Assembly (NCBI GenBank): GCA_003645185.1 | Contig: QNEL01000011.1 | Location: forward strand, 1-37,145 | Length of the DNA stretch: 37,145 bases | From: Candidatus Parabeggiatoa sp. nov. 3 | GTDB lineage: Bacteria > Pseudomonadota > Gammaproteobacteria > Beggiatoales > Beggiatoaceae | Reading direction: 5' to 3' | In this document: positions 8,970-17,564 of the stretch, piece by piece | How positions within the stretch are numbered: the stretch's first letter is position 1 | Layout: each line of letters opens with the position of its first letter | Notes under the pieces: model-generated | What the model saw: only the letters and a program-made list of their open reading frames with translations | The model's database searches: none | Told to the model about the DNA's origin: nothing | Position numbers and translations under genes: made by a program

Positions 8970-9245
8970 ATCAAGCCTAGAATCGAATAGGCAAATAGCT
9001 TTGTTAGGGCAACGCGAATTGTGTCGCATTGTCAATTTCACATTTCACAAAAGTTTCAAACTGTACGATTAAAAAAAACAGATGTAAATCAAAGTAAATA
9101 GGTATTACGCGTGTTTTGTGCCATAAGAATTTAGATTTGACAACTATTGATTAGGCTCACGGATTGTAACAGACATCAAATGGGCGAATCAATAATCAAT
9201 AATCAATAATCTGAGGGCTTCACTCAAAAAAACTTTATAAATCAA

Positions 9246-9353
9246 GGCTCTTGCAAAACTCTAACGCCCAACCATAAATCAATAACTTACGAGTACCTAA
9301 TGGCATGTAAGTCATTGAATTCTCATTTATGCCCGGAGTTTTGCAAGAGGCTC
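9246..9353. mobile_element. Small MITE-like element with CTCTTGCAAAACTC ends
   Basis: CTCTTGCAAAACTC (9248-9261) is the exact complement of GAGTTTTGCAAGAG (9336-9349), enclosing about 75 bases with no gene. AATCAA flanks both sides (9240-9245 and 9354-9359) and may be a target duplication, although it is short and AT-rich. The rest of the roughly 1-kb nirS-dnaN gap holds this element, the repeat at 9403-9586, an AATCAATAATCAATAATC run near 9186 and a hairpin at 9737. Confidence 0.5.
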
Positions 9354-9402
9354 AATCAAATAGATTTATGCCATTTTTATACTCGGCGCGGGGATAAATT
9401 TA

Positions 9403-9586
9403 ACTTTTGGCAACCCCAGGTTGCCACCTGGGGCTATTCACATTTTCAGGCTAAAATTTCGCGGAGCGAAATTTTAGCCTGAAAACCCCTTCGGGGTTGA
9501 GCGTTTTAATCTTTTTCGATTTGCCTTTGTACGAAATGCCATTGGGAAACTAAAAGCGAAAAGTTGGTGTGCCCGCGTGCAGTATA
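9403..9586 (+). repeat. Dispersed repeat, copy A, carrying a nested 43-bp hairpin
   Basis: Shared blocks with the inverted copy at 35571-35716 are ACTTTTGGCAACCCCAGG, TTGCCACCTGGGGCTATT, AACCCCTTCGGGGTTG and AAAAGTTGGTGTGCCCGCGT. In this copy the GGGGCTATTCAC block is followed by a perfect 20-bp stem (TTTTCAGGCTAAAATTTCGC 9443-9462, complement 9466-9485, loop GGA) that copy B lacks. A second repeat has therefore inserted into the first. Confidence 0.75.
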
Positions 9587-9736
9587 TCGTTCTAAAGATT
9601 GACATCATTTTCCCATTATTATGGCTACTTTTTTTAACCATACAGTGTGAAAAACTTCTTAAGTGAAATAAAGTTTAGCTTCGCTGTACTTCGTTGCGTG
9701 AAAGCGTGAAATAGATGTTGAAGCCAATATCGCTTT

Positions 9737-9772
9737 GCGAATTGCGAATGATGATGTGCTTTCGCAATTCGC
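9737..9772 (-). terminator. Stem-loop downstream of dnaN
   Basis: GCGAATTGCGAA (9737-9748) pairs perfectly with TTCGCAATTCGC (9761-9772), 15 bases past the dnaN stop. It has no U-run on the minus strand, so its role as a terminator is uncertain. Confidence 0.35.
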
Positions 9773-9786
9773 CATGATCCGTTTTT

Positions 9787-10902
9787 TTAAAGACGCATCG
9801 GCATAACGATAAATTTGTTGTCTTCGTTATTTTCTTCAGTGATGAGACATGAACTGTTGGAATCGGATAAAGCAAGTTGTACCATTTTAGTTGAAATCAC
9901 ATTGAGGGCATCAAGAATGTAAGTGCCATTAAATCCGATCTCTAGCTCATCGCTACCCGCATATTCCACTTCGACAATTTCTTCCGCTTCTTCCTGATAG
10001 GCATTTTTGGCGCTGATTGTCAAGAGATTAGTCGAAAGTTGAAGCCTAACCCCTTTATACTTCTCATTTGAAAGTATTGATGCGCGAGTAAGTGACTGTT
10101 TCAAAAGGCTTGTCTCGACAATCACCATTTTATCAGGATTTTGGGGAATGACCGTATGCCAATCAGGGAAATTGCCGTCAATGAGTTTTGAACTCATGAC
10201 ATAAGCGTCACTTAATTCAAATCGGATGTGGTTGTCATCGACTAACACTTTCACTTCTGTGTCGCTATCCGTGAGCAATTTTGAGAGTTCAAGTACTGCC
10301 TTGCGGGGAATAATCACTTTAGCCGTTTGATCACTCTCAAACTCATGTTGCGCGACAGCCATTCTATGGCCATCTGTACCCACTAAGGAAATTGAGCCGT
10401 CACCAATTTCTAGCAATAAGCCCGTTAAATAATACCGTACATCGTTAGTGGCGACACAAAACGAGGTTTTATAAAGTAAATTTTTAAGGTTGTGTTGAGA
10501 AATATTAAATTCCGTCTGTTCCGTCATTTTCGGCGTTTCAGGAAAGTCTTCTGCTGGCAAGGTTTGTAATTTGAATGTACTTTTACCGGCCTTAATCGTA
10601 GCCAGATTATCTTCCGTTTTGACTTGAATGACAATCTCATCCGATAATGATTTACAAATATCGAAAAATTTACGTGCTGGGATTGTGGTTTCCCCGTTAT
10701 TATCGTCTTCTAAGTTGCCCGATTCAAGGGGCAAATGACATACAATTTCGACTTCAGCATCGGTGGCCGTCAAATGTAGGGTATTATCTTTGACACTGAC
10801 TAAGGTATTAGCCAGAATCGGGAGAGTTTGGCGTTGTTCAACAACCCCTGTGATCATTTTTAAGGGAATGAGTAATTCTTTTCTCGAAATTTCAAAATAC
10901 AT
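9787..10902 (-). CDS. dnaN: DNA polymerase III beta subunit (sliding clamp)
   Basis: 371 residues, close to the usual 366. The N-terminus MYFEISRKELLIPLKMITGV, the QRQTLPILANTL segment, TGLLLEIGDGSISLVGTDGHRMA in the second domain and the C-terminal FIVMPMRL identify the ring-shaped processivity clamp with its three repeated domains of about 120 residues. It keeps polymerase III on DNA. It normally follows dnaA and precedes recF, but neither is present here: a Uma2 gene lies upstream and repeats lie on both sides. A run of TTATCAGT copies starts a few bases upstream of the ATG, leaving no obvious strong ribosome site. Confidence 0.97.
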   Translation of the reverse strand: MYFEISRKELLIPLKMITGVVEQRQTLPILANTLVSVKDNTLHLTATDAEVEIVCHLPLESGNLEDDNNGETTIPARKFFDICKSLSDEIVIQVKTEDNLATIKAGKSTFKLQTLPAEDFPETPKMTEQTEFNISQHNLKNLLYKTSFCVATNDVRYYLTGLLLEIGDGSISLVGTDGHRMAVAQHEFESDQTAKVIIPRKAVLELSKLLTDSDTEVKVLVDDNHIRFELSDAYVMSSKLIDGNFPDWHTVIPQNPDKMVIVETSLLKQSLTRASILSNEKYKGVRLQLSTNLLTISAKNAYQEEAEEIVEVEYAGSDELEIGFNGTYILDALNVISTKMVQLALSDSNSSCLITEENNEDNKFIVMPMRL

Positions 10903-10904
10903 GA

Positions 10905-10941
10905 TTATCAGTTATCAGTTATCAGTTGTCAGTTATCAGTT
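10905..10941. repeat. TTATCAGT tandem repeat upstream of dnaN
   Basis: Units of TTATCAGTTATCAG are repeated here, with similar runs near 20391-20425 and 34278-34312. They abut the dnaN start codon. Confidence 0.7.
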
Positions 10942-10958
10942 ATATACGTTATCGGCCC

Positions 10959-10991
10959 AAACCTGACAGGTTTTGAAAACCTGTCAGGTTT
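10959..10991. repeat. Perfect 16-bp stem, AACCTGACAGG type
   Basis: AAACCTGACAGGTTTT (10959-10974) is followed after one base by its exact complement (10976-10991), then a T-run on the plus strand. It could form a hairpin in either transcript. In the remaining dnaN-Uma2 gap I see only this, an inverted repeat at 11117-11157, and AT-rich sequence. Confidence 0.65.
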
Positions 10992-11116
10992 TTAAAAACT
11001 AATTATAATTGAAAATAATAATAATCTACACCATTTATTTGGATGAATAGAATAACATAATATTGAAAATTGTAGAATATAGTGTTTAATCAATTATTAA
11101 TTATCAATTCCACGAT

Positions 11117-11157
11117 TTCACGCGCGTCGTGAAGCTTCGCTTCACCGCGCGCGTGAA
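11117..11157. repeat. TTCACGCGCG inverted repeat
   Basis: TTCACGCGCG (11117-11126) and CGCGCGTGAA (ending 11157) enclose GTGAAGCTTCGCTTCAC, itself an imperfect palindrome. The same ends bound the two 41-bp cores at 26302-26342 and 26422-26462. Confidence 0.6.
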
Positions 11158-11290
11158 TCGAAGATCAGCGAAGCTAAATAAAGTTTTTGCGCGCAAAAAC
11201 GACGCATCGGGAAATCAATTAATTAATTTTTTGGAGGCTCATCATTCACAATGCAGAGAATACAATTCATAATAACTAAATTTTAATGCC

Positions 11291-11869
11291 TCATTTTACA
11301 AATTCAACTTTATCATAAACATCTGTCAAAGTTAAATGACAGTCAATTGAGGGCAAGTCAATTGTTTCGCTCAAATTGCTGGTTTCTGATAAAACCCATT
11401 GATTATTGATTTGTCGGATATAATGCTCAATGTGGCATTCGTCTTGGGCAATTAGGATATATTCTTTTAATGACTCCAAGGTGCGGTAGTGTTTAAATTT
11501 AGTACCTCGATCATAATTAGCAGTACTGTCAGATAACACTTCAATGATCACGGTGGGATTGAGTAAAGTGTCTTTCTGTTCATCGTCAAAACGAGGTTTG
11601 TCACAGAGTGCAACAATATCTGGATAGGTATATAAGCCGGTAGGACTGACTTTGACGCGCATATCGTTAGAATACACTCGACAAGGCCGTTTTTTGAATT
11701 GGCTATACATTTCTCCTACAATATTGGTAACAATCTGATTATGCTTTGGACTGGCACCCGACATGGCAAACATTTCGCCATCAAAATATTCACTTTTGTA
11801 TTCTGCCTCATGTTCTATGGTTAAATACTCTTGTGGTGTAATGTAAACAGTTTGAGGTTGTGCAGACAT
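11291..11869 (-). CDS. Uma2 family (DUF820) PD-(D/E)XK-like endonuclease
   Basis: 192 residues. The order of conserved segments is that of Uma2 proteins, common in cyanobacteria and giant sulfur bacteria: YLTIEHEAEYKSEYFDGEMFAM with the early E/D, then SGASPKHNQIV, YSNDMRVKV, YTYPDIVALC, NPTVIIEVLSDST and YRTLESLKEYILI. The PD...EVLS pair (about residues 84 and 110) is the probable nuclease core. Biological role is unclear; many are dispersed orphan genes with links to mobile DNA. It is monocistronic here, with repeats on both sides. Confidence 0.85.
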   Translation of the reverse strand: MSAQPQTVYITPQEYLTIEHEAEYKSEYFDGEMFAMSGASPKHNQIVTNIVGEMYSQFKKRPCRVYSNDMRVKVSPTGLYTYPDIVALCDKPRFDDEQKDTLLNPTVIIEVLSDSTANYDRGTKFKHYRTLESLKEYILIAQDECHIEHYIRQINNQWVLSETSNLSETIDLPSIDCHLTLTDVYDKVEFVK

Positions 11870-12003
11870 CGTTTTTTATCCTTTTATACCATCAAAAAAA
11901 TTCGGCCGCTGTGCGATATCGCTTATTATATCATTAGTATAAAATTTGTTTAATATAGTACAACGAATTACGGGGATAAACTAATCGTTAATCCGCTGTA
12001 CTT

Positions 12004-12138
12004 AGGTAACTCCCAAAAAATTAATATACCCAAGGGCAACCACAAGGGATTGCCCCTACAGACATGTGCTGTTGTAGGGGCAATCCTTCATGGTTGCCCA
12101 ATTCGGTGTGTGGGTATTTTAATTTTTTGGAGTTACCT
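12004..12138. repeat. Nested palindromic element (AGGTAACTCC outer, GGGCAACCACAAGG inner)
   Basis: The outer arms AGGTAACTCCCAAAAAATTA (from 12004) and TAATTTTTTGGAGTTACCT (to 12138) enclose inner arms GGGCAACCACAAGGGATTGC (12033 on) and a matching complement ending TGGTTGCCC at 12100. No gene is present in this Uma2-yciB gap of about 340 bases. It is probably a non-autonomous dispersed repeat that picked up the common inner palindrome. Confidence 0.7.
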
Positions 12139-12206
12139 GAACCCGTTTTTGCGCGCAAAAACTTTTGCGTGAAAAACAATTAACAATTAACAATTAACAA
12201 TTAAAG

Positions 12207-12788
12207 ATGAAATTCCTATACGATTTTTTCCCCATTTTATTATTTTTTATCGCTTACAAGCTTTATGGCATTTATGTCGCAACTGCTGTGATCATTGCCG
12301 CTTCGGTGCTACAAATAAGTTTGTATTGGATAAAAAACCGTCGTGTTGAAAAGATGCACCTGATTACATTGGTGTTAGTTCTCATATTGGGTTCGGCCAC
12401 TTTATATTTACGCAATCCCGCATTTATATATTGGAAACCGACTATCGTCAATTGGGCATTTGCCATCGCGTTTTTGGGTAGCCAATTTATTGGCAAAAAG
12501 AATTTGCTTCAACGGATGTTGGATAGTCAAATAACGCTTACCTCACAACACGTCTGGAAAAACCTGAATTTCGCATGGGTAGCCTTTTTTATTGCGATGG
12601 GTTTCATTAATTGGTATGTTTTTACACATTTCTCTGAAGATACTTGGGTGAATTTCAAATTCTTTGGTATGATGGGCTTGACTTTCGTCTTTGTGATTGC
12701 ACAAAGTTTTTATTTAATGCGCTATATCGTTGCTGACGATGAGGAACAGTCTCCCCAAGCCGTCAAAAATGAGGGGGTGAATAAATGA
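12207..12788 (+). CDS. yciB: YciB/IspZ inner-membrane septation protein
   Basis: 193 residues, mostly membrane helices (five hydrophobic segments: about 5-22, 24-41, 54-70, 78-96 and 117-172 as a pair). MKFLYDFFPILLFFIAYKLY, IYWKPTIVNWAF, GKKNLLQRML and WKNLNFAWVAFFIAMGFINW are signature YciB stretches. In enterobacteria YciB contributes to envelope and septum synthesis. It is the first of a plus-strand run including a YciI protein and a parvulin, a neighbourhood seen in other proteobacteria. Confidence 0.93.
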   Translation: MKFLYDFFPILLFFIAYKLYGIYVATAVIIAASVLQISLYWIKNRRVEKMHLITLVLVLILGSATLYLRNPAFIYWKPTIVNWAFAIAFLGSQFIGKKNLLQRMLDSQITLTSQHVWKNLNFAWVAFFIAMGFINWYVFTHFSEDTWVNFKFFGMMGLTFVFVIAQSFYLMRYIVADDEEQSPQAVKNEGVNK

Positions 12789-12856
12789 ACAATGAACAGC
12801 AACCACAAGGGATTGCCCCTACAAACCCATTTTCGGGATAATTGAATTTTCATCCA

Positions 12857-13414
12857 ATGATGATGTTTAATGCAGACGATATGACTTTATTTTTAGCGGC
12901 GCTGAAATTTGCGGCAGTTAAACATCGTAAACAGCGGCGTAAAGATTGTGAAGCCACTCCTTATATTAATCATCCAATTGAAGTGGCTCAAACATTGTGG
13001 CAAATAGGGGGTGTGCGTGATAATGTTTTGATCGTTGGCGCATTGTTGCACGATACTTTGGAAGATACTGATGCAACATCTGAAGAAATTGAGCAGCACT
13101 TTGGTAGTGAAGTATTGGCTTTAGTGTTGGAAATGACTGATGATAAAAGCTTGCCTAAACTTGAGCGTAAACGTTTGCAAATTGAACACGCGCCATACAA
13201 ATCAAAACGGGCGAAACAACTTAAACTCGCTGATAAAAGTTGTAATGTGTCTGATATCGCCCACTCGAAGCCTCATAATTGGACTTTAAAACGTTGTCAA
13301 GCGTATTTAGATTGGAGTAAAGAAGTTGTGGCCGGCTTACGTGGTGTGAATACTGCGCTAGAAGCGCATTATGATACAAATCTGTGTGCTGCAAGAGTTT
13401 CTTTAATAGGGTAA
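12857..13414 (+). CDS. MESH1-like HD-domain ppGpp hydrolase (small alarmone hydrolase)
   Basis: 185 residues from the ATG at 12857; further ATGs at 12860 and 12863 are equally possible, and no clear ribosome site is seen. HD-type metal/substrate motifs are in order: HRKQRRKD, TPYINHPIEVA, GALLHDTLEDTD (the HD pair and the following ED), FGSEVLALVLEMTDDKSL, LKLADKSCNVSDI and CQAYLDWSKEVVAGLRGVN. These match the MESH1/SpoT-type hydrolase fold, and there is no synthetase or TGS/ACT domain. The likely reaction is removal of the 3'-pyrophosphate of (p)ppGpp in the cytoplasm. A different nucleotide substrate is possible (human MESH1 also acts on NADPH). Confidence 0.85.
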   Translation: MMMFNADDMTLFLAALKFAAVKHRKQRRKDCEATPYINHPIEVAQTLWQIGGVRDNVLIVGALLHDTLEDTDATSEEIEQHFGSEVLALVLEMTDDKSLPKLERKRLQIEHAPYKSKRAKQLKLADKSCNVSDIAHSKPHNWTLKRCQAYLDWSKEVVAGLRGVNTALEAHYDTNLCAARVSLIG

Positions 13415-13456
13415 CTTTAGTTGGCCGTTAAATTTATTTTATATTAATCAATCAAT

Positions 13457-13602
13457 AAGTACTGAACCCTAAATTTTCAGGTCTTTAAAAAAACAGAAAG
13501 GGGGCAACCACAAGGGATTGCCCCTACACAATGTCATGTAGGGGCAATCCCACGCGCAAGCCCTTGGTTGTTAAATACCTGTTTATTTGTGCTTCAGTAC
13601 TT
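13457..13602 (+). repeat. Nested palindromic element, AAGTACTGAA family, copy 1
   Basis: The ends AAGTACTGAACC (13457 on) and GCTTCAGTACTT (to 13602) pair, and they enclose GGGCAACCACAAGGGATTGC...GTAGGGGCAATCCC. A second copy in the opposite orientation is at 28635-28786, with the same central ACAATGTCATGT-type linker. It lies just before the YciI gene and may include its promoter. Confidence 0.7.
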
Positions 13603-13633
13603 AATTATTAATTCAATAATCCTTGCAGTTGTT

Positions 13634-13933
13634 ATGTTATACGCCATTATCAGTGAAGATGTGCCCAATAGTTTGGAAACACGTCTTCAAACCCGTCCGG
13701 CCCATTTAAAGCGCCTAGAAACGCTTAAAGCCCAAGGCCGTTTATTATTAGCAGGGCCGCATCCTGCCATTGATGCGCCCGATCCTGGAACAGCGGGATT
13801 TACTGGGAGCTTGGTTGTCGCGGAATTTCCTTCACTTGAAGAGGCTAAAACGTGGGCTGAAGCCGATCCTTATCATGAAGCCGGTGTGTATGCTCATGTC
13901 ACCGTTAAACTCTTTAAAAAAGTTTTACCCTGA
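13634..13933 (+). CDS. yciI: YciI family protein
   Basis: 99 residues from the ATG at 13634; the frame is open further upstream, but that part is repeat. The N-terminus [36 protein letters not shown] and [17 protein letters not shown] match YciI, a small ferredoxin-like fold with a conserved His/Asp pair. Its reaction in most bacteria is unknown; one relative takes part in chloroaromatic degradation. Only 38 bases separate it from the parvulin gene. Confidence 0.9.
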   Translation: MLYAIISEDVPNSLETRLQTRPAHLKRLETLKAQGRLLLAGPHPAIDAPDPGTAGFTGSLVVAEFPSLEEAKTWAEADPYHEAGVYAHVTVKLFKKVLP

Positions 13934-13971
13934 ATCAAAACAGGCTATATCATTAAGGAGAACCTCAATTT

Positions 13972-14778
13972 ATGTTTAAACCGTTAGCGAGTACTTGCGT
14001 ACTCTCCTGTGTTTTATTTAGCCACCTACCCAGTTACGCGGCCGATCTGGCAAAACCTCTGGTAAAGGTGAATGACATCATCATCACACAACAAGATTAT
14101 GATAATTACGCCAAAGCGCGTGCAAAACATACTCATAGCAAGACAATCCCTAACAAGGAGATACTGATTCGAGAGTTGCTCCAACGTGAACTGATTAGAC
14201 AAGATGCGGTGCGTAAGGGGCTTAATCAAAATCCTGAATTTCTGCGTGATATCAAATATATAGAAGATAATCTGCTGATGGCCATCAGTATGCATGATTA
14301 TCTGGAAAAGCATCCCATAGATGAAGCGGCGCTTAAACGCCAGTATGAGACAGAATTGGCCAGTCTTCAAATACCGAATGAATACCAAGTTCGGCATATT
14401 TTGCTAAAAACAGAAAGCGAAGCCAAGGCTATCATTGCAGCTTTAAAACAAGGCCAACCCTTTAGCCAGTTGGCTTTAAAAAAATCCATCGACAATGGAT
14501 CGGCAAAAAAGGCGGGTGAACTGGGTTGGATTACTCAATCTGCGGTTCCTCAAAAATTTGGAACTGCCCTAACAACGTTAGAAATGGGCAAGTACACCAC
14601 TACCCCTGTTCTGAGCAAATCGGGATGGCATGTTATTCAACTTGATGGTATGCGTCAGGTGCCACCAACCTCGTTTGAAAACGTCAAAAACGATCTCCTA
14701 GTCAGGTTGCAAAACATGCAAATGAACAACTATGTTGGCAACTTGATAAAAGATGCCGATATTAAAATTATCAAATAG
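13972..14778 (+). CDS. Periplasmic parvulin-type peptidyl-prolyl isomerase (PpiC/SurA-like)
   Basis: 268 residues, with AAGGAG 11 bases before the ATG. The signal peptide ends near SYAAD. A helical chaperone-like N-terminal region (VKVNDIIITQQDYDNYAKA, LLQRELIRQDAVRKGL) precedes one rotamase domain at about 130-230: YQVRHILLKTESEA, GQPFSQLALKKS, GELGWITQ, PVLSKSGWHVIQLD. It probably assists folding of exported proteins in the periplasm. It sits at the end of the yciB-yciI run. Confidence 0.92.
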   Translation: MFKPLASTCVLSCVLFSHLPSYAADLAKPLVKVNDIIITQQDYDNYAKARAKHTHSKTIPNKEILIRELLQRELIRQDAVRKGLNQNPEFLRDIKYIEDNLLMAISMHDYLEKHPIDEAALKRQYETELASLQIPNEYQVRHILLKTESEAKAIIAALKQGQPFSQLALKKSIDNGSAKKAGELGWITQSAVPQKFGTALTTLEMGKYTTTPVLSKSGWHVIQLDGMRQVPPTSFENVKNDLLVRLQNMQMNNYVGNLIKDADIKIIK

Positions 14779-14781
14779 GCA

Positions 14782-14888
14782 CTAGAAATAAACGCGCTTT
14801 TTTGCAAAAGACGCTAAAGATACGTCGTAAAAAGAGAAATCGAAATCTTTACGTTTCTTGCGTCTCTTGCGTCTTTTGCGTTATTTAT
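14782..14888. repeat. CTAGAAATAAACGC / GCGTCTCTTGCGT inverted repeat, copy 1
   Basis: It starts CTAGAAATAAACGC and ends with CTTGCGTCTCTTGCG, which pairs with the GACGCTAAAGA-type left arm. A close relative is at 28506-28606 after the permease gene. It lies between the parvulin gene and dapE. Confidence 0.6.
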
Positions 14889-14920
14889 TTTTCCCTTGTC
14901 ATTATAAACACCATCTCATC

Positions 14921-16048
14921 ATGTCAACCAGCTTAGAACTTGCACAAAAACTCATCAGTTGTCCTTCAATAACCCCTAACGATGCCGGTTGTCAACCTTT
15001 AATCGCAAAACGTTTACAATCCCTTGATTTTAATATAGAAAATTTACGTTTTGGTGAAGTTGATAATTTATGGGCAAGGCGTGGACAAACTGCACCTCTG
15101 TTTGTTTTTGCCGGACACACTGATGTTGTTCCCACTGGCCCAAAAGAACAGTGGCAATTTCCACCCTTTACGCCAACCCAACATCAAGGTTTTTTGTATG
15201 GACGTGGTGCGGCTGATATGAAAAGCAGTATTGCCGCCATGATAACGGCCTGTGAGCGTTTTATTGCAGCACATCCTCAGCATAACGGCTCAATCGCTTT
15301 CTTGATTACCAGTGATGAAGAAGGCCCTGGGGTTGATGGCACCGTTAAAGTGATTAACACATTACAAGCCAGAAATGAACAAATCGACTGGTGTTTAGTT
15401 GGCGAACCTTCAAGCACAAAACGATTAGGTGATGTTGTTAAAAACGGACGACGTGGATCCTTAAATGGTGTATTAACTATACACGGTGTCCAAGGGCATG
15501 CTGCCTATCCACATTTAGCAGAGAATCCCATTCACCGCTTCGCCCCCGTATTAAAAACGCTCTGTGAAATAGAATGGGATCAAGGCAACGATTTTTTCCC
15601 ACCAACTTGCTTTCAAATCACGAACCTCAAGGCAGGTACTGGGGCCGATAATGTGATCCCAGGCGACTTAGAACTCTTATTTAATTTCCGTTATAGCAGC
15701 GAATTGACTCACACTCAACTGCAAGAGCAAGTCACTACCTTATTAGACAAACACAGCCTCAACTACACCTTAACTTGGCGACACTCAGGGCCCCCCTATC
15801 TCACCACACCCGGAACACTAGTCAAAGCGACAGAGCAAGCCATTTTGGAAATCTGTGGTTATGAAACCAGCTTATCAACAAGCGGTGGCACATCAGATGG
15901 GCGTTTTATCGCGCCAACCGGCGCTGAAGTGATTGAAATCGGGCCACTCAATAGCACAATCCACAAAATCAATGAATGTGTCAGTATTGACGATATTGAA
16001 ACGCTCTCAGCCCTTTATCAAAGGATTATGGAAAAATTGTTGCTCTGA
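14921..16048 (+). CDS. dapE: Succinyl-diaminopimelate desuccinylase
   Basis: 375 residues from the ATG at 14921, the exact usual length; the upstream extension is in repeat sequence. M20 zinc peptidase motifs are present: FAGHTDVVPTGP (His ligand and Asp), YGRGAADMKSS (bridging Asp), TSDEEGPGVDGT (catalytic Glu and Glu ligand), VGEPSS (Asp/Glu region), and TSGGTSDGRF with GPLNSTIHKINECV (His ligand). It hydrolyses N-succinyl-LL-diaminopimelate to LL-diaminopimelate in the lysine/peptidoglycan pathway in the cytoplasm. Confidence 0.96.
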   Translation: MSTSLELAQKLISCPSITPNDAGCQPLIAKRLQSLDFNIENLRFGEVDNLWARRGQTAPLFVFAGHTDVVPTGPKEQWQFPPFTPTQHQGFLYGRGAADMKSSIAAMITACERFIAAHPQHNGSIAFLITSDEEGPGVDGTVKVINTLQARNEQIDWCLVGEPSSTKRLGDVVKNGRRGSLNGVLTIHGVQGHAAYPHLAENPIHRFAPVLKTLCEIEWDQGNDFFPPTCFQITNLKAGTGADNVIPGDLELLFNFRYSSELTHTQLQEQVTTLLDKHSLNYTLTWRHSGPPYLTTPGTLVKATEQAILEICGYETSLSTSGGTSDGRFIAPTGAEVIEIGPLNSTIHKINECVSIDDIETLSALYQRIMEKLLL

Positions 16049-16070
16049 TTTTTTTAAGACAGTCTTTCTT

Positions 16071-16208
16071 GTAGGGTGGGTTCGCGCCAAAAGTTTTGCG
16101 CGCAAAACTTTTGGCGCGAAACGTGTTTTTGTTGCCCACCATTCCCACCCTACAATTCCTTAAACTTTATATGTCGTATTTGGTGGGCAACCACGTTACC
16201 CACCCTAC
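16071..16208. repeat. GTAGGGTGGG repeats with a perfect 40-bp inner palindrome
   Basis: GTAGGGTGGG (16071) pairs with CCCACCCTAC (ending 16154). Inside, 16081-16120 is a perfect 40-bp palindrome with half-site TTCGCGCCAAAAGTTTTGCG. A second GGTGGGCAACCACGTTACCCACC motif follows near 16180-16203. The block lies between the convergent dapE and mnmE genes, where a bidirectional hairpin could end both transcripts. Confidence 0.75.
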
Positions 16209-16229
16209 ATCGAAGATTCCAATGCCTAT

Positions 16230-17564
16230 TTATTTACCAATACAAAACGTCGAAAAAATCTGTCCAAGCAAATCATCGCTTGTAAATTCGCCTGTGATTT
16301 CACCCAAGGCGTGTTGAGCTTGACGTAATTCCTCCGCCAAAAGTTCGTTTTGAGCGGTATGAGCATGATTCAAAGCAGCCTTCAAGGCTTCTTGAGTTCG
16401 CTGCAATGCATCAAGATGACGGCGGCGTGCCATAAAACTGCCTTCTGTGTTGCTATGCAATCCCATCTTGTCTTTTAAATCGTTTTTAAACACCTCAATA
16501 CCGGCCCCCGTTTTAGCCGATAAATAAAGTACCCCGTTAGCACGTCGGCCAGCTTCATATCCGCTTTTATCAATCTTATTGCGAATAATCAGCGGCGCGA
16601 TAGGCATTTCGGCCAACAAACTGGCATCAACCTGATCATCAGGATGGCGATCATCTAATAATAATATCACCACATCGGCCTCCAAAAGCGCCTGCTTAGT
16701 GCGACGAATCCCTTCCTGTTCTACCAGATCAGAAGTTTCACGTAATCCGGCCGTATCCGTAATATGTAATGGCATCCCATCCAATTGAATTTGATCGCGC
16801 ACCACATCGCGGGTTGTCCCTGGTATTGATGTGACAATTGCGGTATCACGTCCAGCTAAACAATTGAGCAAACTCGATTTACCCACATTGGGCTCGCCAA
16901 CTAACACAATTTGCATACCTTCTTTGAGTAAATAACCTTGTTGAGCTTGGGCTAATATCGTATCAAGGTTTTTAATCAGTTGTTCAATTTTTATAATAAC
17001 TTGCCCATCAGCCAGTAAATCAATTTCTTCATCGACAAAATCAATTCCAGCCTCGATATAACTACGCAGATCAATTAATCGCTCAACGAGTTTTTTAATT
17101 TTGGCCGAAAATTTGCCTTGCAAAGAGCGTAGCGCACAACGTGCGGCTTGTGTAGAAGCACTATCAATTAAATCAGCAATGGCTTCAGCTTGAGCTAAAT
17201 CAATTTTGCCATTTAAAAAAGCCCGTTCTGAAAATTCACCTGGACGCGCCAAACGTGCGCCCAAATTTAAAGCGGCATTTAGCACTCTATCCATCACAAC
17301 GGGGCCGCCATGTCCTTGTAATTCTAAAACCTCTTCACCTGTGAAAGAGTGCGGTGCGGCAAAATACAAAGCAATACCTTGATCTAATACTTCACCATCA
17401 TTATTAATGAAACTATTAAAAGTGGCTTGACGCGGTTTGGGCAATTTACCGAGTAAACTCTCTGCGATATGAGAAACTTGAGGGCCTGAAATTCTGATAA
17501 CCCCAATCCCCCCGCGTCCGGCAGGCGTGGCTAATGCTGCAATGGTGTCAATTTGGTTAATCAT
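16230..17564 (-). CDS. mnmE: tRNA modification GTPase MnmE
   Basis: 444 residues from the ATG at 17564, with AAAGG just upstream; an in-frame extension upstream is unlikely. The N-terminal formyl-THF-binding domain ([39 protein letters not shown]) is followed by the helical region and the inserted G domain: [12 protein letters not shown] (G1), [15 protein letters not shown] (G3), NKID (G4). The C-terminal helices end with the required CIGK. With MnmG it modifies U34 of certain tRNAs. It is the natural downstream neighbour of yidC, but yidC is 14 kb away in this window. Confidence 0.97.
   Translation of the reverse strand: MINQIDTIAALATPAGRGGIGVIRISGPQVSHIAESLLGKLPKPRQATFNSFINNDGEVLDQGIALYFAAPHSFTGEEVLELQGHGGPVVMDRVLNAALNLGARLARPGEFSERAFLNGKIDLAQAEAIADLIDSASTQAARCALRSLQGKFSAKIKKLVERLIDLRSYIEAGIDFVDEEIDLLADGQVIIKIEQLIKNLDTILAQAQQGYLLKEGMQIVLVGEPNVGKSSLLNCLAGRDTAIVTSIPGTTRDVVRDQIQLDGMPLHITDTAGLRETSDLVEQEGIRRTKQALLEADVVILLLDDRHPDDQVDASLLAEMPIAPLIIRNKIDKSGYEAGRRANGVLYLSAKTGAGIEVFKNDLKDKMGLHSNTEGSFMARRRHLDALQRTQEALKAALNHAHTAQNELLAEELRQAQHALGEITGEFTSDDLLGQIFSTFCIGK

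Noticed and set aside
8857-9482. Short plus-strand frames in the nirS-dnaN gap
   Set aside because: They run through the FNR site, MITE-like and palindromic repeats, show no recognisable motif and have no ribosome site.
13568-13633. Hydrophobic N-terminal extension of the YciI protein
   Set aside because: It is encoded partly by the palindromic element ending at 13602, and YciI proteins begin at MLYAI-like sequence.
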